DNA from: JBFGCM01 sp041581135
GTDB lineage: Bacteria; Actinomycetota; Acidimicrobiia; Spongiisociales; UBA5794
Assembly (NCBI GenBank): GCA_041581135.1
Contig: JBFGCM010000129.1
Location: forward strand, 1 to 6,471
DNA: 6,471 bases
Reading direction: 5' to 3'
The notes below the pieces were generated by a model, which saw only the letters and a list, made by a program, of their open reading frames with translations, did no database searches and had not been told where the DNA came from. The position numbers were made by a program, and so were the translations under genes. This document shows, piece after piece, positions 1 to 5,732 of this stretch (positions are counted from its first letter, which is position 1; each line of letters begins with the position of its first letter).

Positions 1-230
1 CGGGCGACTCCGACCCGGCGCAGCTCAGCGATCGGAATGGGATCGGTGCGCACCCCGGTGACCGCATCCATGAGGTTCACCGACAGCAGCCCGTCGATCT
101 CATCGAGGGCCCGGGTGATCTCGTCGAGACCGGGAATGGCATCGATGAACACCATGTCGGCGCCGGCTTCGAGATAGGAACGGCATCGGGTGATGGCTGC
201 TTCGATGCCGTGGGTGGCGGCCGGCGTCAC
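1..230 (-). CDS. Isocitrate lyase/PEP mutase-family protein, N-terminally truncated, runs off window edge
   Basis: The 76 visible residues (MTPAATHGIEAAITRCRSYL onward, then EAGADMVFIDAIPGLDEI and LLSVNLMD) match the middle-to-late part of the 2-methylisocitrate lyase/PEP mutase TIM barrel, the stretch that in PrpB begins around residue 160 just after the ARTD motif. The earlier half, which carries the Mg-binding acidic residues and the catalytic Cys loop in active lyases, is absent. The GTG start lies one codon after the tctA stop, in the same frame, with an AGAGG sequence about 8 bases upstream that could serve as ribosome site. The last codons of tctA are coding in the normal way, so the missing half is not hidden in another frame. 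Seen: homology to the family and a missing N-terminus. Inferred: either a deletion remnant or a short protein translated by coupling to tctA. Catalytic activity is unlikely. The C-terminus is outside the window. Confidence 0.7.
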   Translation of the reverse strand, partial: MTPAATHGIEAAITRCRSYLEAGADMVFIDAIPGLDEITRALDEIDGLLSVNLMDAVTGVRTDPIPIAELRRVGVA

Positions 231-233
231 CCC

Positions 234-1760
234 TCAGACCTCTGCGCTGGAATCGGCGAACTCGTCCTTGATGTGGGTGCCACGCAGCCGGTCGAGGATC
301 TGCGGCAGGAACAACACCACGATCACGGCCAGCGCCAGGCCGATGTTCAGCGGCCCGTCGAGGAATGTCAGGTAGTCGCCGTCCGATGCGACCAGCGAGC
401 GGCGGAAGTTCTGCTCCAAGTCGTCGCCGAGGATGAGCCCCATGAGGATGGGGGCGAGGGGTACGTCCATCTTGCGCATGAAGTACCCGATGACCCCGAA
501 CAAGGTCATGATCGTGATGTCGAGCGGGCTGTTGTTGACCGAGTACACGCCGATGTAGGACACCACCAGGATGATCGGCATCAGGAACCACGTGGGGATG
601 CGCAGGATCTGCACGAACATCTTGACGAGCGGGAAGTTCAGGAGCAGCAGCATCGCGTTGCCGATGAACATCGATGCGATGAGGGTCCAGATGAGCTCGG
701 GGGTCTGCTCGAACACGTTCCCGGTGCCGGGCCGAATCCCAAGCGATATCAGGATGCCGAGGAGCACCGCGGTGGTGCCGGACCCGGGAATCCCAAGGGT
801 GAACAGCGGCACCAATGACCCGCCGGCCGCGGCGTTGTTGGCGGATTCCGGTGCTGCTACACCGCGAATGTCGCCCGCACCAAAAGTGCCTTCGCGATCG
901 GACAAGCGGCGCTCCAACCCGTAGGACATGAACCCGGCCACCGAGGCACCGGTGCCGGGCAGCAGGCCGACGAAGAACCCGATGAGGGAGCCTCTGATGA
1001 TGGCGCCCAAGGAGAACACGAACTCCTTGAAGCTCACCCAGATGCGCTCCGCCTTCTCGAACACCACGTGCTCGCCCTTCACGTGATCCTCCAGCAGGCT
1101 CAACACCTCGCTCACGGCGAACAGCCCGATGGCGATGATCACGAAATCGAGGCCCTCCTGCAGCTTGAGCTGCCCGAACGTGTACCGGACCACCCCGGTC
1201 TGCAGGTCGGTGCCCACGGTGGCCAACATCACACCGAAGATCACGGCTAGCAGACCCTTCACGAGGCTCTTGCCGGCCAGGCTCGACACGGTGGCGAACG
1301 CCAGCACCACGACCATGAACTTCTCTGGCGACTGGAAGTTGGTGGTGACCTCGGCCAGAGGCGGGCCGAACAACATCAGCCCCAGCACGGCGCCGATGCC
1401 GGCGATGAACGATCCGATGGCCGATATCGCGAGCGCCTGGCCGGCCCGACCTTGCCTCGCCATCTGATAGCCGTCGAGAGTCGTCACCACCGACGAGGCC
1501 TCGCCCGGCACGTTGAGCAGGATGCTGGTGGTGGAACCGCCGTACTGCGACCCGTAGTACACGCTCGCCAGCAGAATCAGCGTGGAGGCGTCCTCCAGGC
1601 CCAGGCTCAGCGTGATGGGGAACAGAATGGCGACGCCGGTGATGGGTCCGATGCCGGGCAGCACCCCGATGAGCGTGCCCAGCAGCGCCCCGACCGCGGC
1701 GAACAGCAGATTCTCCCAGGTGAGTGCGGCGGCGAAGCCGTCGAGCAGCGTGAAGTCCAT
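234..1760 (-). CDS. tctA: Tripartite tricarboxylate transporter large membrane subunit TctA
   Basis: This 508-residue protein has the usual TctA length and about 11-12 hydrophobic membrane segments. It shows the internal two-fold repeat typical of the family: GVLPGIGP at residues 33-40 is echoed by GLLPGTGA at about 265-272. The conserved loops YGGSTTSILLNVPGE (about 73-87) and NNAAAGGSLVPLFTLGIPGS (about 308-327) are also present. In the family this subunit forms the translocation path in the cytoplasmic membrane, driven by an ion gradient, and receives substrate from TctC. The open frame extends upstream to 1988, but that part overlaps tctB out of frame and has no family resemblance, so the Met at 1760 is chosen. 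Its ATG overlaps the tctB stop by one base (TGATG), implying translational coupling. The substrate cannot be told from this subunit. The hydrophilic tail (RGTHIKDEFADSSAEV) is unremarkable. Confidence 0.97.
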   Translation of the reverse strand: MDFTLLDGFAAALTWENLLFAAVGALLGTLIGVLPGIGPITGVAILFPITLSLGLEDASTLILLASVYYGSQYGGSTTSILLNVPGEASSVVTTLDGYQMARQGRAGQALAISAIGSFIAGIGAVLGLMLFGPPLAEVTTNFQSPEKFMVVVLAFATVSSLAGKSLVKGLLAVIFGVMLATVGTDLQTGVVRYTFGQLKLQEGLDFVIIAIGLFAVSEVLSLLEDHVKGEHVVFEKAERIWVSFKEFVFSLGAIIRGSLIGFFVGLLPGTGASVAGFMSYGLERRLSDREGTFGAGDIRGVAAPESANNAAAGGSLVPLFTLGIPGSGTTAVLLGILISLGIRPGTGNVFEQTPELIWTLIASMFIGNAMLLLLNFPLVKMFVQILRIPTWFLMPIILVVSYIGVYSVNNSPLDITIMTLFGVIGYFMRKMDVPLAPILMGLILGDDLEQNFRRSLVASDGDYLTFLDGPLNIGLALAVIVVLFLPQILDRLRGTHIKDEFADSSAEV

Positions 1761-2278
1761 CAGAAGCCGCCCCACAGGCCCGGCGGCAGGCGGAGCTCGA
1801 GCCAGTTGTTGAAGATGAACGCCAGGACCACGGCGAACACGAACGACAACGGCACGAGTTTCTCGAGCGGCCCTTTGAAGAAGACCCCGATGATGATGGA
1901 CATCGCGGTGGCGGCCAGGATGAATCCCAGAGGTTCCAGCAGCTGACCGAACAGGAACGACACGGCGACGATCACCGCCAGCCGCCACCAGATGGGCATG
2001 GTCGGCCAGTGCGGCGACTCATCCGGCCTGATGACGAGGATGAGCGCAAACACGGCGAACAGGATCCCGACGATCGTCGGGAGCGTCTTGGGCCCCACCG
2101 GCCCGCTGCCGAACTGGGTGATCGTCAGGTTCTGGGTCGCTACCACATACCAGATCGCGATGGCGAGGCATACGAGCCCGAGGACGCGGTCGCCGGCATG
2201 GCCGGCCCCCGGGGACGAAGGTTCGGCGTCGGCGCCGCCCGGCAGGTCTCCCTCACCGGGTTGCGTGACGTCGCTCAT
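1760..2278 (-). CDS. tctB: Tripartite tricarboxylate transporter small membrane subunit TctB
   Basis: This is a 172-residue protein with a polar, Gly/Pro/Asp-rich N-terminus of about 30 residues followed by about four membrane helices (roughly 32-48, 66-84, 97-128 as one or two passes, and 141-160). The segment GPKTLPTIVGILFAVFALIL matches the usual TctB second-helix pattern in which a short Gly-Pro loop precedes the helix. TctB is the poorly conserved small partner of TctA in the membrane, and its identity rests on topology plus position between tctC and tctA. The start is supported by a strong GGGGAGGG ribosome site about 8 bases upstream of the ATG. It lies 36 bases after tctC and overlaps tctA by one base. 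The N-terminal extension before the first helix is somewhat long for the family. Confidence 0.92.
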   Translation of the reverse strand: MSDVTQPGEGDLPGGADAEPSSPGAGHAGDRVLGLVCLAIAIWYVVATQNLTITQFGSGPVGPKTLPTIVGILFAVFALILVIRPDESPHWPTMPIWWRLAVIVAVSFLFGQLLEPLGFILAATAMSIIIGVFFKGPLEKLVPLSFVFAVVLAFIFNNWLELRLPPGLWGGF

Positions 2279-2314
2279 CGAAACTCCCTCCCCTTGGGGC
2301 CAGCCCTCGCTATA

Positions 2315-3307
2315 TCAACCCTCGGCCACGAGGCCGAAAGGCTCGGAGAGGGTGCGGAAGCTGGACACCGCGTCCAGTGCGAACTCCTGGAAGTCGTCAC
2401 CCAGCAGCCGCAGCGGCGACAGACCGTTCTCGGCTCTCGCGGTCGCCCAATCGTCGGACGCTTCCACCTGGCCGAGTGCATCGACCCAGAAGTCGTAGGC
2501 AGCGTCGCTCATGCCTCCAGGAGCGAGCAAGCCACGCCACACGGGGAAGATGGTCTCGTAGCCGAGCTCGACCGTCGTCGGTGCATCCATCCCTTCGATG
2601 CGCTCCTCTCCCATGACAGCCAGGATGCGCAGGCTCTCGTTGCCGATGGTCTCGGACACGTCACCGGGGAACACCTCGATCTCGCCGCCGAGCAACGCGT
2701 TCTGCGCCTCACCGCCGCCGTCATAGGCCACCCACGGCACCACGGCCGGGTCGACGCCGATCTCCTCGGCGAACAGCAGCAGCTTGAAGTGATCCTGGCC
2801 ACCGACCGGTGAGCCGCCGCCGAAGGTGATGGCGGTGGGGTCGGCCTTCATCGCCTCCACGAGGTCATCGAGCGTCTGATAGGGACTGTCGGTGGTCACC
2901 GCCAGCACGCCAAAGTCGGCACCGATGGCACCGATCCACCGGAACTGATCGGCTTCGAGTCCGGAGTACTGGTTCTGTGCGAAGCGAATCGCCGTGGCCG
3001 GCGAGGCGGCGATGACCAGGTCGTCCTCCTCGCTGCGGTTGGCGGCGACATCGGCGAACGCCACGCCGCCACCGCCGCCGGGCTGATTGGTGACGACGAC
3101 GTTCGAGGTCAGGTCGAGCGACTCGAACAGACCGCCGATCGAGCGGCAGGTGAAGTCCCAACCGCCGCCGGCGTCGGCCGGTGCGACGCATTCGGGGGAC
3201 GACGGGGTGAAGTCCCCGTCCCCGTCTCCGGCGTCGTCGCCGCCACAGGCGGCTGCGATCAGGGCAAGGGCGGTCAAGAGCGCTAGCAGGTGCGGAGCTC
3301 TGCGCAT
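2315..3307 (-). CDS. tctC: Tripartite tricarboxylate transporter substrate-binding lipoprotein TctC
   Basis: This 330-residue protein begins with a lipoprotein signal: MRR, a hydrophobic stretch, then AAAC with the modified Cys at residue 21, followed by an acidic Gly/Asp linker. It would be an extracytoplasmic solute receptor anchored to the membrane outer face. The mature part starts ECVAPADAGGGWDFTCR (residues 39-55), which resembles the start of the enterobacterial citrate/tricarballylate TctC more than the common Bordetella-type (Bug) receptors with their YPxKPI start. Cys40 and Cys54 could pair. Further family motifs are TNQPGGGGGVAFADVAA, FRWIGAIGADFGVLAV and VPWVAYDGGGEAQNALLGGE. The start is supported by AGGAAGG about 7 bases upstream. 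The open frame extends to 3808 but runs over the SnoaL-like gene in another frame without family resemblance. First gene of the tctCBA operon. Substrate is inferred as a tricarboxylate; no sensor kinase/regulator pair (TctDE) is in view. Confidence 0.95.
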   Translation of the reverse strand: MRRAPHLLALLTALALIAAACGGDDAGDGDGDFTPSSPECVAPADAGGGWDFTCRSIGGLFESLDLTSNVVVTNQPGGGGGVAFADVAANRSEEDDLVIAASPATAIRFAQNQYSGLEADQFRWIGAIGADFGVLAVTTDSPYQTLDDLVEAMKADPTAITFGGGSPVGGQDHFKLLLFAEEIGVDPAVVPWVAYDGGGEAQNALLGGEIEVFPGDVSETIGNESLRILAVMGEERIEGMDAPTTVELGYETIFPVWRGLLAPGGMSDAAYDFWVDALGQVEASDDWATARAENGLSPLRLLGDDFQEFALDAVSSFRTLSEPFGLVAEG

Positions 3308-3394
3308 GGTGGTGCCTTCCTTTCGTCTGGGCGTGATCAGCTGCCCTCGACCACGCCAGAACCGTCCATATTGGTCGAACGCGACCCGGCAGTG

Positions 3395-3409
3395 CGACCG
3401 CGGCGGTCG
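3395..3409. repeat. Short hairpin CGACCG-CGG-CGGTCG
   Basis: A 6-bp inverted repeat with a 3-base loop lies between the larger hairpin (3428-3454) and tctC. Together the two could form a double stem at the end of the SnoaL-like transcript. No function can be assigned. Confidence 0.3.
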
Positions 3410-3427
3410 TGTCTGGTGCGCACGCGC

Positions 3428-3454
3428 CGGAGGCGCTCGCGTCGAGCGCCTCCG
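3428..3454 (-). terminator. Strong hairpin after the SnoaL-like gene, possible terminator
   Basis: An inverted repeat with 11-bp arms (CGGAGGCGCTC at 3428-3438, GAGCGCCTCCG at 3444-3454) and a 5-base loop begins 16 bases after the stop codon of the SnoaL-like gene. Its position and stability fit a transcript end or 3' stabiliser. No T-run follows on the minus strand, so it is not a classic intrinsic terminator. It would separate the SnoaL-like gene from the transporter operon or reduce read-through. Confidence 0.45.
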
Positions 3455-3470
3455 CTGTGGCCTCCGAGTC

Positions 3471-3887
3471 TCAGGTGGGCATCTCGGACGGGATGATCCC
3501 GAGCTGCTGGAGCATGCCGAGGTTGTCGGCGTTGACCCAGCTCTCGACGATCTTCCCGTCGTGGAATTTCGACATGGTGATGCCGGTGACCACGAAGTGC
3601 TCACCGGTGGCGGGAATGTCGAGCCAGTCGCCGTCGTGGGTGCCGGTCGCAGTCCAGCGAGAAACGGCCATGTCGCCTTCGGCGAAGGTTTCGTGGAGGT
3701 TGATGTGGAAGTCGGACGAACCCGCCCACGCCTCCTTGACCCACTCCCGCATACCATCGCGACCCTGGCGCGGATTGTGGGGATCGTGGCCCACGAAGTT
3801 CTCCGCATACAACTCGTCGATCACATCCAGGTTGTGGTTGTTCCACAGTTCGTCGACGAGCGACTGGACGTGTGCAACATCAATCAT
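3471..3887 (-). CDS. SnoaL-like (polyketide cyclase/ester cyclase family) protein
   Basis: This 138-residue protein has the length and pattern of the SnoaL-like branch of the NTF2 alpha+beta barrel fold. It has an N-terminal helix region (VQSLVDELWNNHNLDVIDELY), then ENFVGHDPHNPRQGRDGMREW, a central strand AVSRWTATGTHDGDW, and a C-terminal strand with KFHDGKIVESWVNADNLGML followed by QQLG. The last motif is typical of the family. Members include small cyclases and hydrolases and many proteins of unknown role, so no reaction can be assigned. It would be cytoplasmic: there is no signal or membrane segment. The start is supported by GAGAGG about 9 bases before the ATG. It sits alone, 163 bases before tctC and 166 bases after the crotonase gene, so shared transcription with either is possible but not shown. 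Confidence 0.9.
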   Translation of the reverse strand: MIDVAHVQSLVDELWNNHNLDVIDELYAENFVGHDPHNPRQGRDGMREWVKEAWAGSSDFHINLHETFAEGDMAVSRWTATGTHDGDWLDIPATGEHFVVTGITMSKFHDGKIVESWVNADNLGMLQQLGIIPSEMPT

Positions 3888-3905
3888 TGATCTTTTCCTC
3901 TCGTC

Positions 3906-3942
3906 GGGTGGTGGGAGAGCAGTTCTGGAGTCGGCACCACCC
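3906..3942. repeat. Inverted repeat upstream of the SnoaL-like gene
   Basis: Arms of 8 bp (GGGTGGTG at 3906-3913 and CACCACCC at 3935-3942) are separated by 21 bases, about 20 bases upstream of the SnoaL-like start codon. It could be an operator or 5' leader stem. The low-complexity G/T and C/A composition means chance is a real alternative. The rest of the 3888-4053 gap shows no clear promoter or terminator. Confidence 0.25.
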
Positions 3943-4053
3943 CCTCCCAGTCGCCAGCACGCCAAGCGTACGCCTCGCCGAGTCCACCGGGGGAAGCAGA
4001 TTCCCACGACTCCCCGACTCGTCGAGACGGCCGGAGCGCCCCGCCGGTCACAA

Positions 4054-4827
4054 CTAATCGAGACCCTCGGCCCACGATGGTGGCCGCTTCTCCAGGTAGG
4101 CGGCCATGCCCTCCTGGCCCTCCTCGGAGGCGAACCGCTCAGCCGACAGCGACGAGGTCCACTCGAGGGCGGCGTCGAACTCCATGGTCGGCACCTGGTG
4201 CACGAGGCTCTTGGTGACGGCCAGTGCCTCGGGACCTCCGCGAAGCAGGTCGGCGACAATCTCCTCCACTCGATCGTCGAGTTCGACTTCTGGCACGGCC
4301 TCGGTGACCAGGCCCAGGCGGGCGGCCTCACGGCCGTCGAATCGAGCACCCCGCAGGAAGGCGGCAGCAGCGTCGGCGCGCCGCATCTTGGGCAGGCACA
4401 CCACCGAGATGATCGCCGGTGCCACCCCGAGCCTGACTTCGGTGAAGCCGAACTTGGCGTCTTCCAGCGTCACCGAGATGTCCATGACGGCCGCTAATCC
4501 GGTGCCACCGGCGATGGCGTGGCCGGCGATGCGGCCGACAAAGGGCTTCGTCGACCGTACGACGCGCCTGAAGATCCGGGCCGGATCGGCCGCCGGCGGG
4601 GCGGGGGCGCCGGATGTGCGCTCGGAGAGGTCGACGCCGCTACAGAAGACTCGTCCCTCGTTGGTGACCACCACCACCCGGACCGTCTCGTCCGATTCGG
4701 CTCGATCGATCGCCTCGACGAGCTCTGTCACCAGCTGCGAGCCGAGGGCGTTGCGGTTCGCCTCGTCGGCGAGCGTCACCGTGAGCACACCGGAGCCGCT
4801 CAAATTGGTGCGAATCTTGGCGGTCAT
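4054..4827 (-). CDS. Enoyl-CoA hydratase/isomerase (crotonase) family protein
   Basis: This is a full-length 257-residue crotonase fold protein. The first oxyanion-hole motif is RVFCSGVDLSE (about 59-69), the second is GHAIAGGTGLAAVMD (about 102-116), and KFGFTEVRLGVAPA (about 125-138) follows. Aligned to rat mitochondrial hydratase, the second catalytic Glu (Glu164) is kept as Glu130, while the first (Glu144) is Gly110. This pattern and the EVRLGVAPAIIS run recall the methylglutaconyl-CoA hydratase/isohexenylglutaconyl-CoA hydratase side of the family, but I cannot name the substrate. It would act on an acyl-CoA thioester in the cytoplasm, probably in fatty, branched-chain or terpenoid acid breakdown. 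The C-terminus (EGMAAYLEKRPPSW) is the usual EGxxAFLEKRxPxW. The start at 4827 is chosen because homology begins there. The only ribosome-site-like GAGG lies 4 bases upstream, inside an inverted repeat. An upstream ATG at 4850 is out of frame. Confidence 0.93.
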   Translation of the reverse strand: MTAKIRTNLSGSGVLTVTLADEANRNALGSQLVTELVEAIDRAESDETVRVVVVTNEGRVFCSGVDLSERTSGAPAPPAADPARIFRRVVRSTKPFVGRIAGHAIAGGTGLAAVMDISVTLEDAKFGFTEVRLGVAPAIISVVCLPKMRRADAAAAFLRGARFDGREAARLGLVTEAVPEVELDDRVEEIVADLLRGGPEALAVTKSLVHQVPTMEFDAALEWTSSLSAERFASEEGQEGMAAYLEKRPPSWAEGLD

Positions 4828-4830
4828 CGC

Positions 4831-4860
4831 GCCTCGGCCCCAGCGGTCATGGGCCGAGGC
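4831..4860. promoter_or_regulatory. Perfect 10-10-10 inverted repeat just upstream of the crotonase start
   Basis: GCCTCGGCCC (4831-4840) and GGGCCGAGGC (4851-4860) are exact reverse complements around a 10-base spacer, and the repeat ends 3 bases before the crotonase ATG. In the minus-strand mRNA one arm contains the only Shine-Dalgarno-like GAGG, so a folded stem would hide it. Alternatively it is a double-stranded operator for a dimeric repressor. The spacer holds ATGACCGC, repeated exactly at the true start. Confidence 0.5.
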
Positions 4861-4905
4861 TAGCCAGCCCGCCTTAGGCCGACAGTGAGCCACGCGTCGC
4901 TCAAG

Positions 4906-4923
4906 GGAAGCGGCAGCGCTTCC
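4906..4923. repeat. Short hairpin GGAAGCG-GCAG-CGCTTCC
   Basis: A perfect 7-bp inverted repeat with a 4-base loop lies between the divergent crotonase gene and the small membrane protein gene, 12 bases before the ATG at 4936. It may be an operator or part of a 5' leader. Nothing ties it to a known regulator. Confidence 0.3.
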
Positions 4924-4935
4924 GATGCATGTGCC

Positions 4936-5184
4936 ATGCGTGAGCACCGAAAGCCTCCGGCCGCCGTCTCCGTGCCTCGGCGCGTTCGCGCCAGGTGGAT
5001 CTTGGAGACGCTCCTGCTCGCCGTCCTCTTGACGGTTCCTCTGCCGACGTTTCGCCTTGGCCTCACACAGGGAGAGTGGTCCGGCCCGCTGATCCTCGGC
5101 GCCACGATCTATGCGTGCGTCGCCGTCGTTCGCGTGGTCTGGCGGGAGATGCACGCCGGCAGGCGCGGGCAACGGTCGGCTTGA
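4936..5184 (+). CDS. Small two-helix membrane protein, unknown function
   Basis: I do not recognise a family. The 82-residue product has a basic N-terminus (MREHRKPPAAVSVPRRVRAR), a hydrophobic helix at about 21-38 (WILETLLLAVLLTVPLP), a short polar loop (LGLTQGEW), a second helix at about 48-69 (SGPLILGATIYACVAVVRVV) and a basic tail. By the positive-inside rule both ends face the cytoplasm. Two well-formed helices with flanking Arg favour a real gene over a chance frame, but no good ribosome site is seen. The frame also offers a GTG start at 4885 (99 residues), preceded only by a weak TTAGG. It diverges from the crotonase gene and lies 143 bases ahead of the Rrf2 gene on the same strand, without a visible functional link. 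Confidence 0.55.
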   Translation: MREHRKPPAAVSVPRRVRARWILETLLLAVLLTVPLPTFRLGLTQGEWSGPLILGATIYACVAVVRVVWREMHAGRRGQRSA

Positions 5185-5274
5185 CAGGGAGTCAGACCCC
5201 GGCCACCACCACCCTCCAGCCCCCACCCGGGAGCTATGCGCATCGGACTCTCACGATTCATTCCGTATCAATGG

Positions 5275-5303
5275 TCGACACTGAGCACTAGTTGTTGTAT
5301 TGT
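5275..5303 (+). promoter_or_regulatory. Probable promoter of the Rrf2-nirK unit
   Basis: A -35-like TCGACA (5275-5280, five of six matches to TTGACA) and a -10-like TATTGT (5298-5303, four of six matches to TATAAT) are separated by an ideal 17 bases. Transcription would begin near 5310, leaving a leader of under 20 bases without a Shine-Dalgarno sequence. The -10 box lies within the left arm of the inverted repeat at 5298-5324, so a protein bound there should block transcription. The rest of the 5185-5327 gap shows nothing else I can name. Confidence 0.55.
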
Positions 5304-5324
5304 TGAGTCAAGAACTCAACAATA
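5298..5324. promoter_or_regulatory. Operator-like inverted repeat at the Rrf2 gene start, likely autoregulatory
   Basis: The arms TATTGTTGAGT (5298-5308) and ACTCAACAATA (5314-5324) are perfect 11-bp reverse complements around CAAGA. The 27-bp length suits a dimeric winged-helix regulator such as the Rrf2 protein encoded 3 bases downstream. The repeat is AT-rich in an otherwise GC-rich region, which makes a chance match very unlikely. Binding by the Rrf2 protein is inferred, not shown. The mRNA copy could also fold as a hairpin close to the start codon. Confidence 0.75.
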
Positions 5325-5327
5325 GCC

Positions 5328-5732
5328 ATGCGCCTCGAACTCACCACACGCACCAATCTGGCAATCGGAGCCATCCGCCACCTGGCCGAGAACGACCACC
5401 GAGTGGCGCGCAGTGAGCTGGCCCAGCTGCTCGAGACAACTCCCGACTTCCTCGCCCGAGTCATGGCTCCCCTGGTGCACAGCGGATGGGTGGCCTCGGG
5501 TACTGGACCCGGTGGTGGGTACGCGCTCACCGAGAGCGGGCGCACAGTCTCGGTCTTCGACGTCATCACAGCGGTCGAGGGAGTACCCGAGGAGGACGCA
5601 TGCGTCCTGCGCTCAGGACCGTGCCGGCGAGACGACCGCTGCGCCCTTCATGACGCCTGGACACGCGCCAGGACGGCACTCATGACAGAACTCAGGCAAT
5701 CGCCTGTCCTACAGAACGGAAAGGTCCGATGA
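5328..5732 (+). CDS. Rrf2-family transcriptional regulator with three-Cys Fe-S motif
   Basis: This 134-residue protein has the Rrf2 layout: an N-terminal winged helix-turn-helix (MRLELTTRTNLAIGAIRHLA, recognition region LLETTPDFLARVMAPLVHSG, wing GTGPGGGYAL at about 58-67), a dimerisation helix (VSVFDVITAVEG) and a C-terminal Cys cluster. Cys92, Cys99 and Cys105 (C-x6-C-x5-C, in CVLRSGPCRRDDRCALHDAW) are placed as in Fe-S members such as IscR, NsrR and RsrR, so it probably binds a cluster that senses nitric oxide, iron-sulfur status or redox state. Which signal applies cannot be read from sequence; the neighbouring nirK favours nitric oxide or nitrite, as in NsrR. It is likely autoregulated through the inverted repeat over its promoter. 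No Shine-Dalgarno precedes the ATG. Its TGA stop overlaps the nirK start (ATGA), so both are probably translated in a coupled way. Confidence 0.93.
   Translation: MRLELTTRTNLAIGAIRHLAENDHRVARSELAQLLETTPDFLARVMAPLVHSGWVASGTGPGGGYALTESGRTVSVFDVITAVEGVPEEDACVLRSGPCRRDDRCALHDAWTRARTALMTELRQSPVLQNGKVR

Larger units (their letters stand above)
3308..3470 (-). promoter_or_regulatory. tctC upstream region with a small inverted repeat; no clear promoter
   Basis: The 163 bases between the SnoaL-like gene and tctC hold the presumed start of the transporter transcript. I see no good -35/-10 pair. A 7-bp inverted repeat (TCGACCA at 3347-3353 and TGGTCGA at 3372-3378, 18-base spacer) could be an operator, but arms this short occur by chance in GC-rich DNA. 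A shorter competing pair (GGCGTG 3330-3335, CACGCC 3352-3357) overlaps it. Confidence 0.25.

Noticed and set aside
100..591. Missing N-terminal half of the lyase hidden in another frame over the tctA end
   Set aside because: The overlapping frame shows no lyase motifs, while the tctA frame is clearly coding to its stop at 234.
1761..1988. Upstream extension of the tctA frame
   Set aside because: It overlaps tctB in another frame, is Arg/His-rich without membrane character, and the family homology begins at the Met at 1760.
3308..3808. Upstream extension of the tctC frame as a long N-terminal domain
   Set aside because: It runs across the SnoaL-like gene out of frame and is low-complexity Arg/Ser/Pro/Thr. 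The lipoprotein signal and ribosome site fix the start at 3307.
3991..4005. GGGAA-GCAGA-TTCCC as a terminator of the crotonase gene
   Set aside because: Only five base pairs, about 50 bases after the stop and without a T-run.
3409..4497. Long plus-strand frame of 362 codons
   Set aside because: It is antisense to the SnoaL-like and crotonase genes, has low-complexity composition and crosses two clear genes, so it is a GC-driven shadow.
4979..4992. GGCGCG-TT-CGCGCC palindrome
   Set aside because: It lies inside the small membrane protein coding region and is an expected chance event at this GC content.
4828..5226. Upstream extension of the crotonase frame
   Set aside because: It lacks family resemblance and lies opposite the small membrane protein gene; the crotonase fold is complete from 4827.
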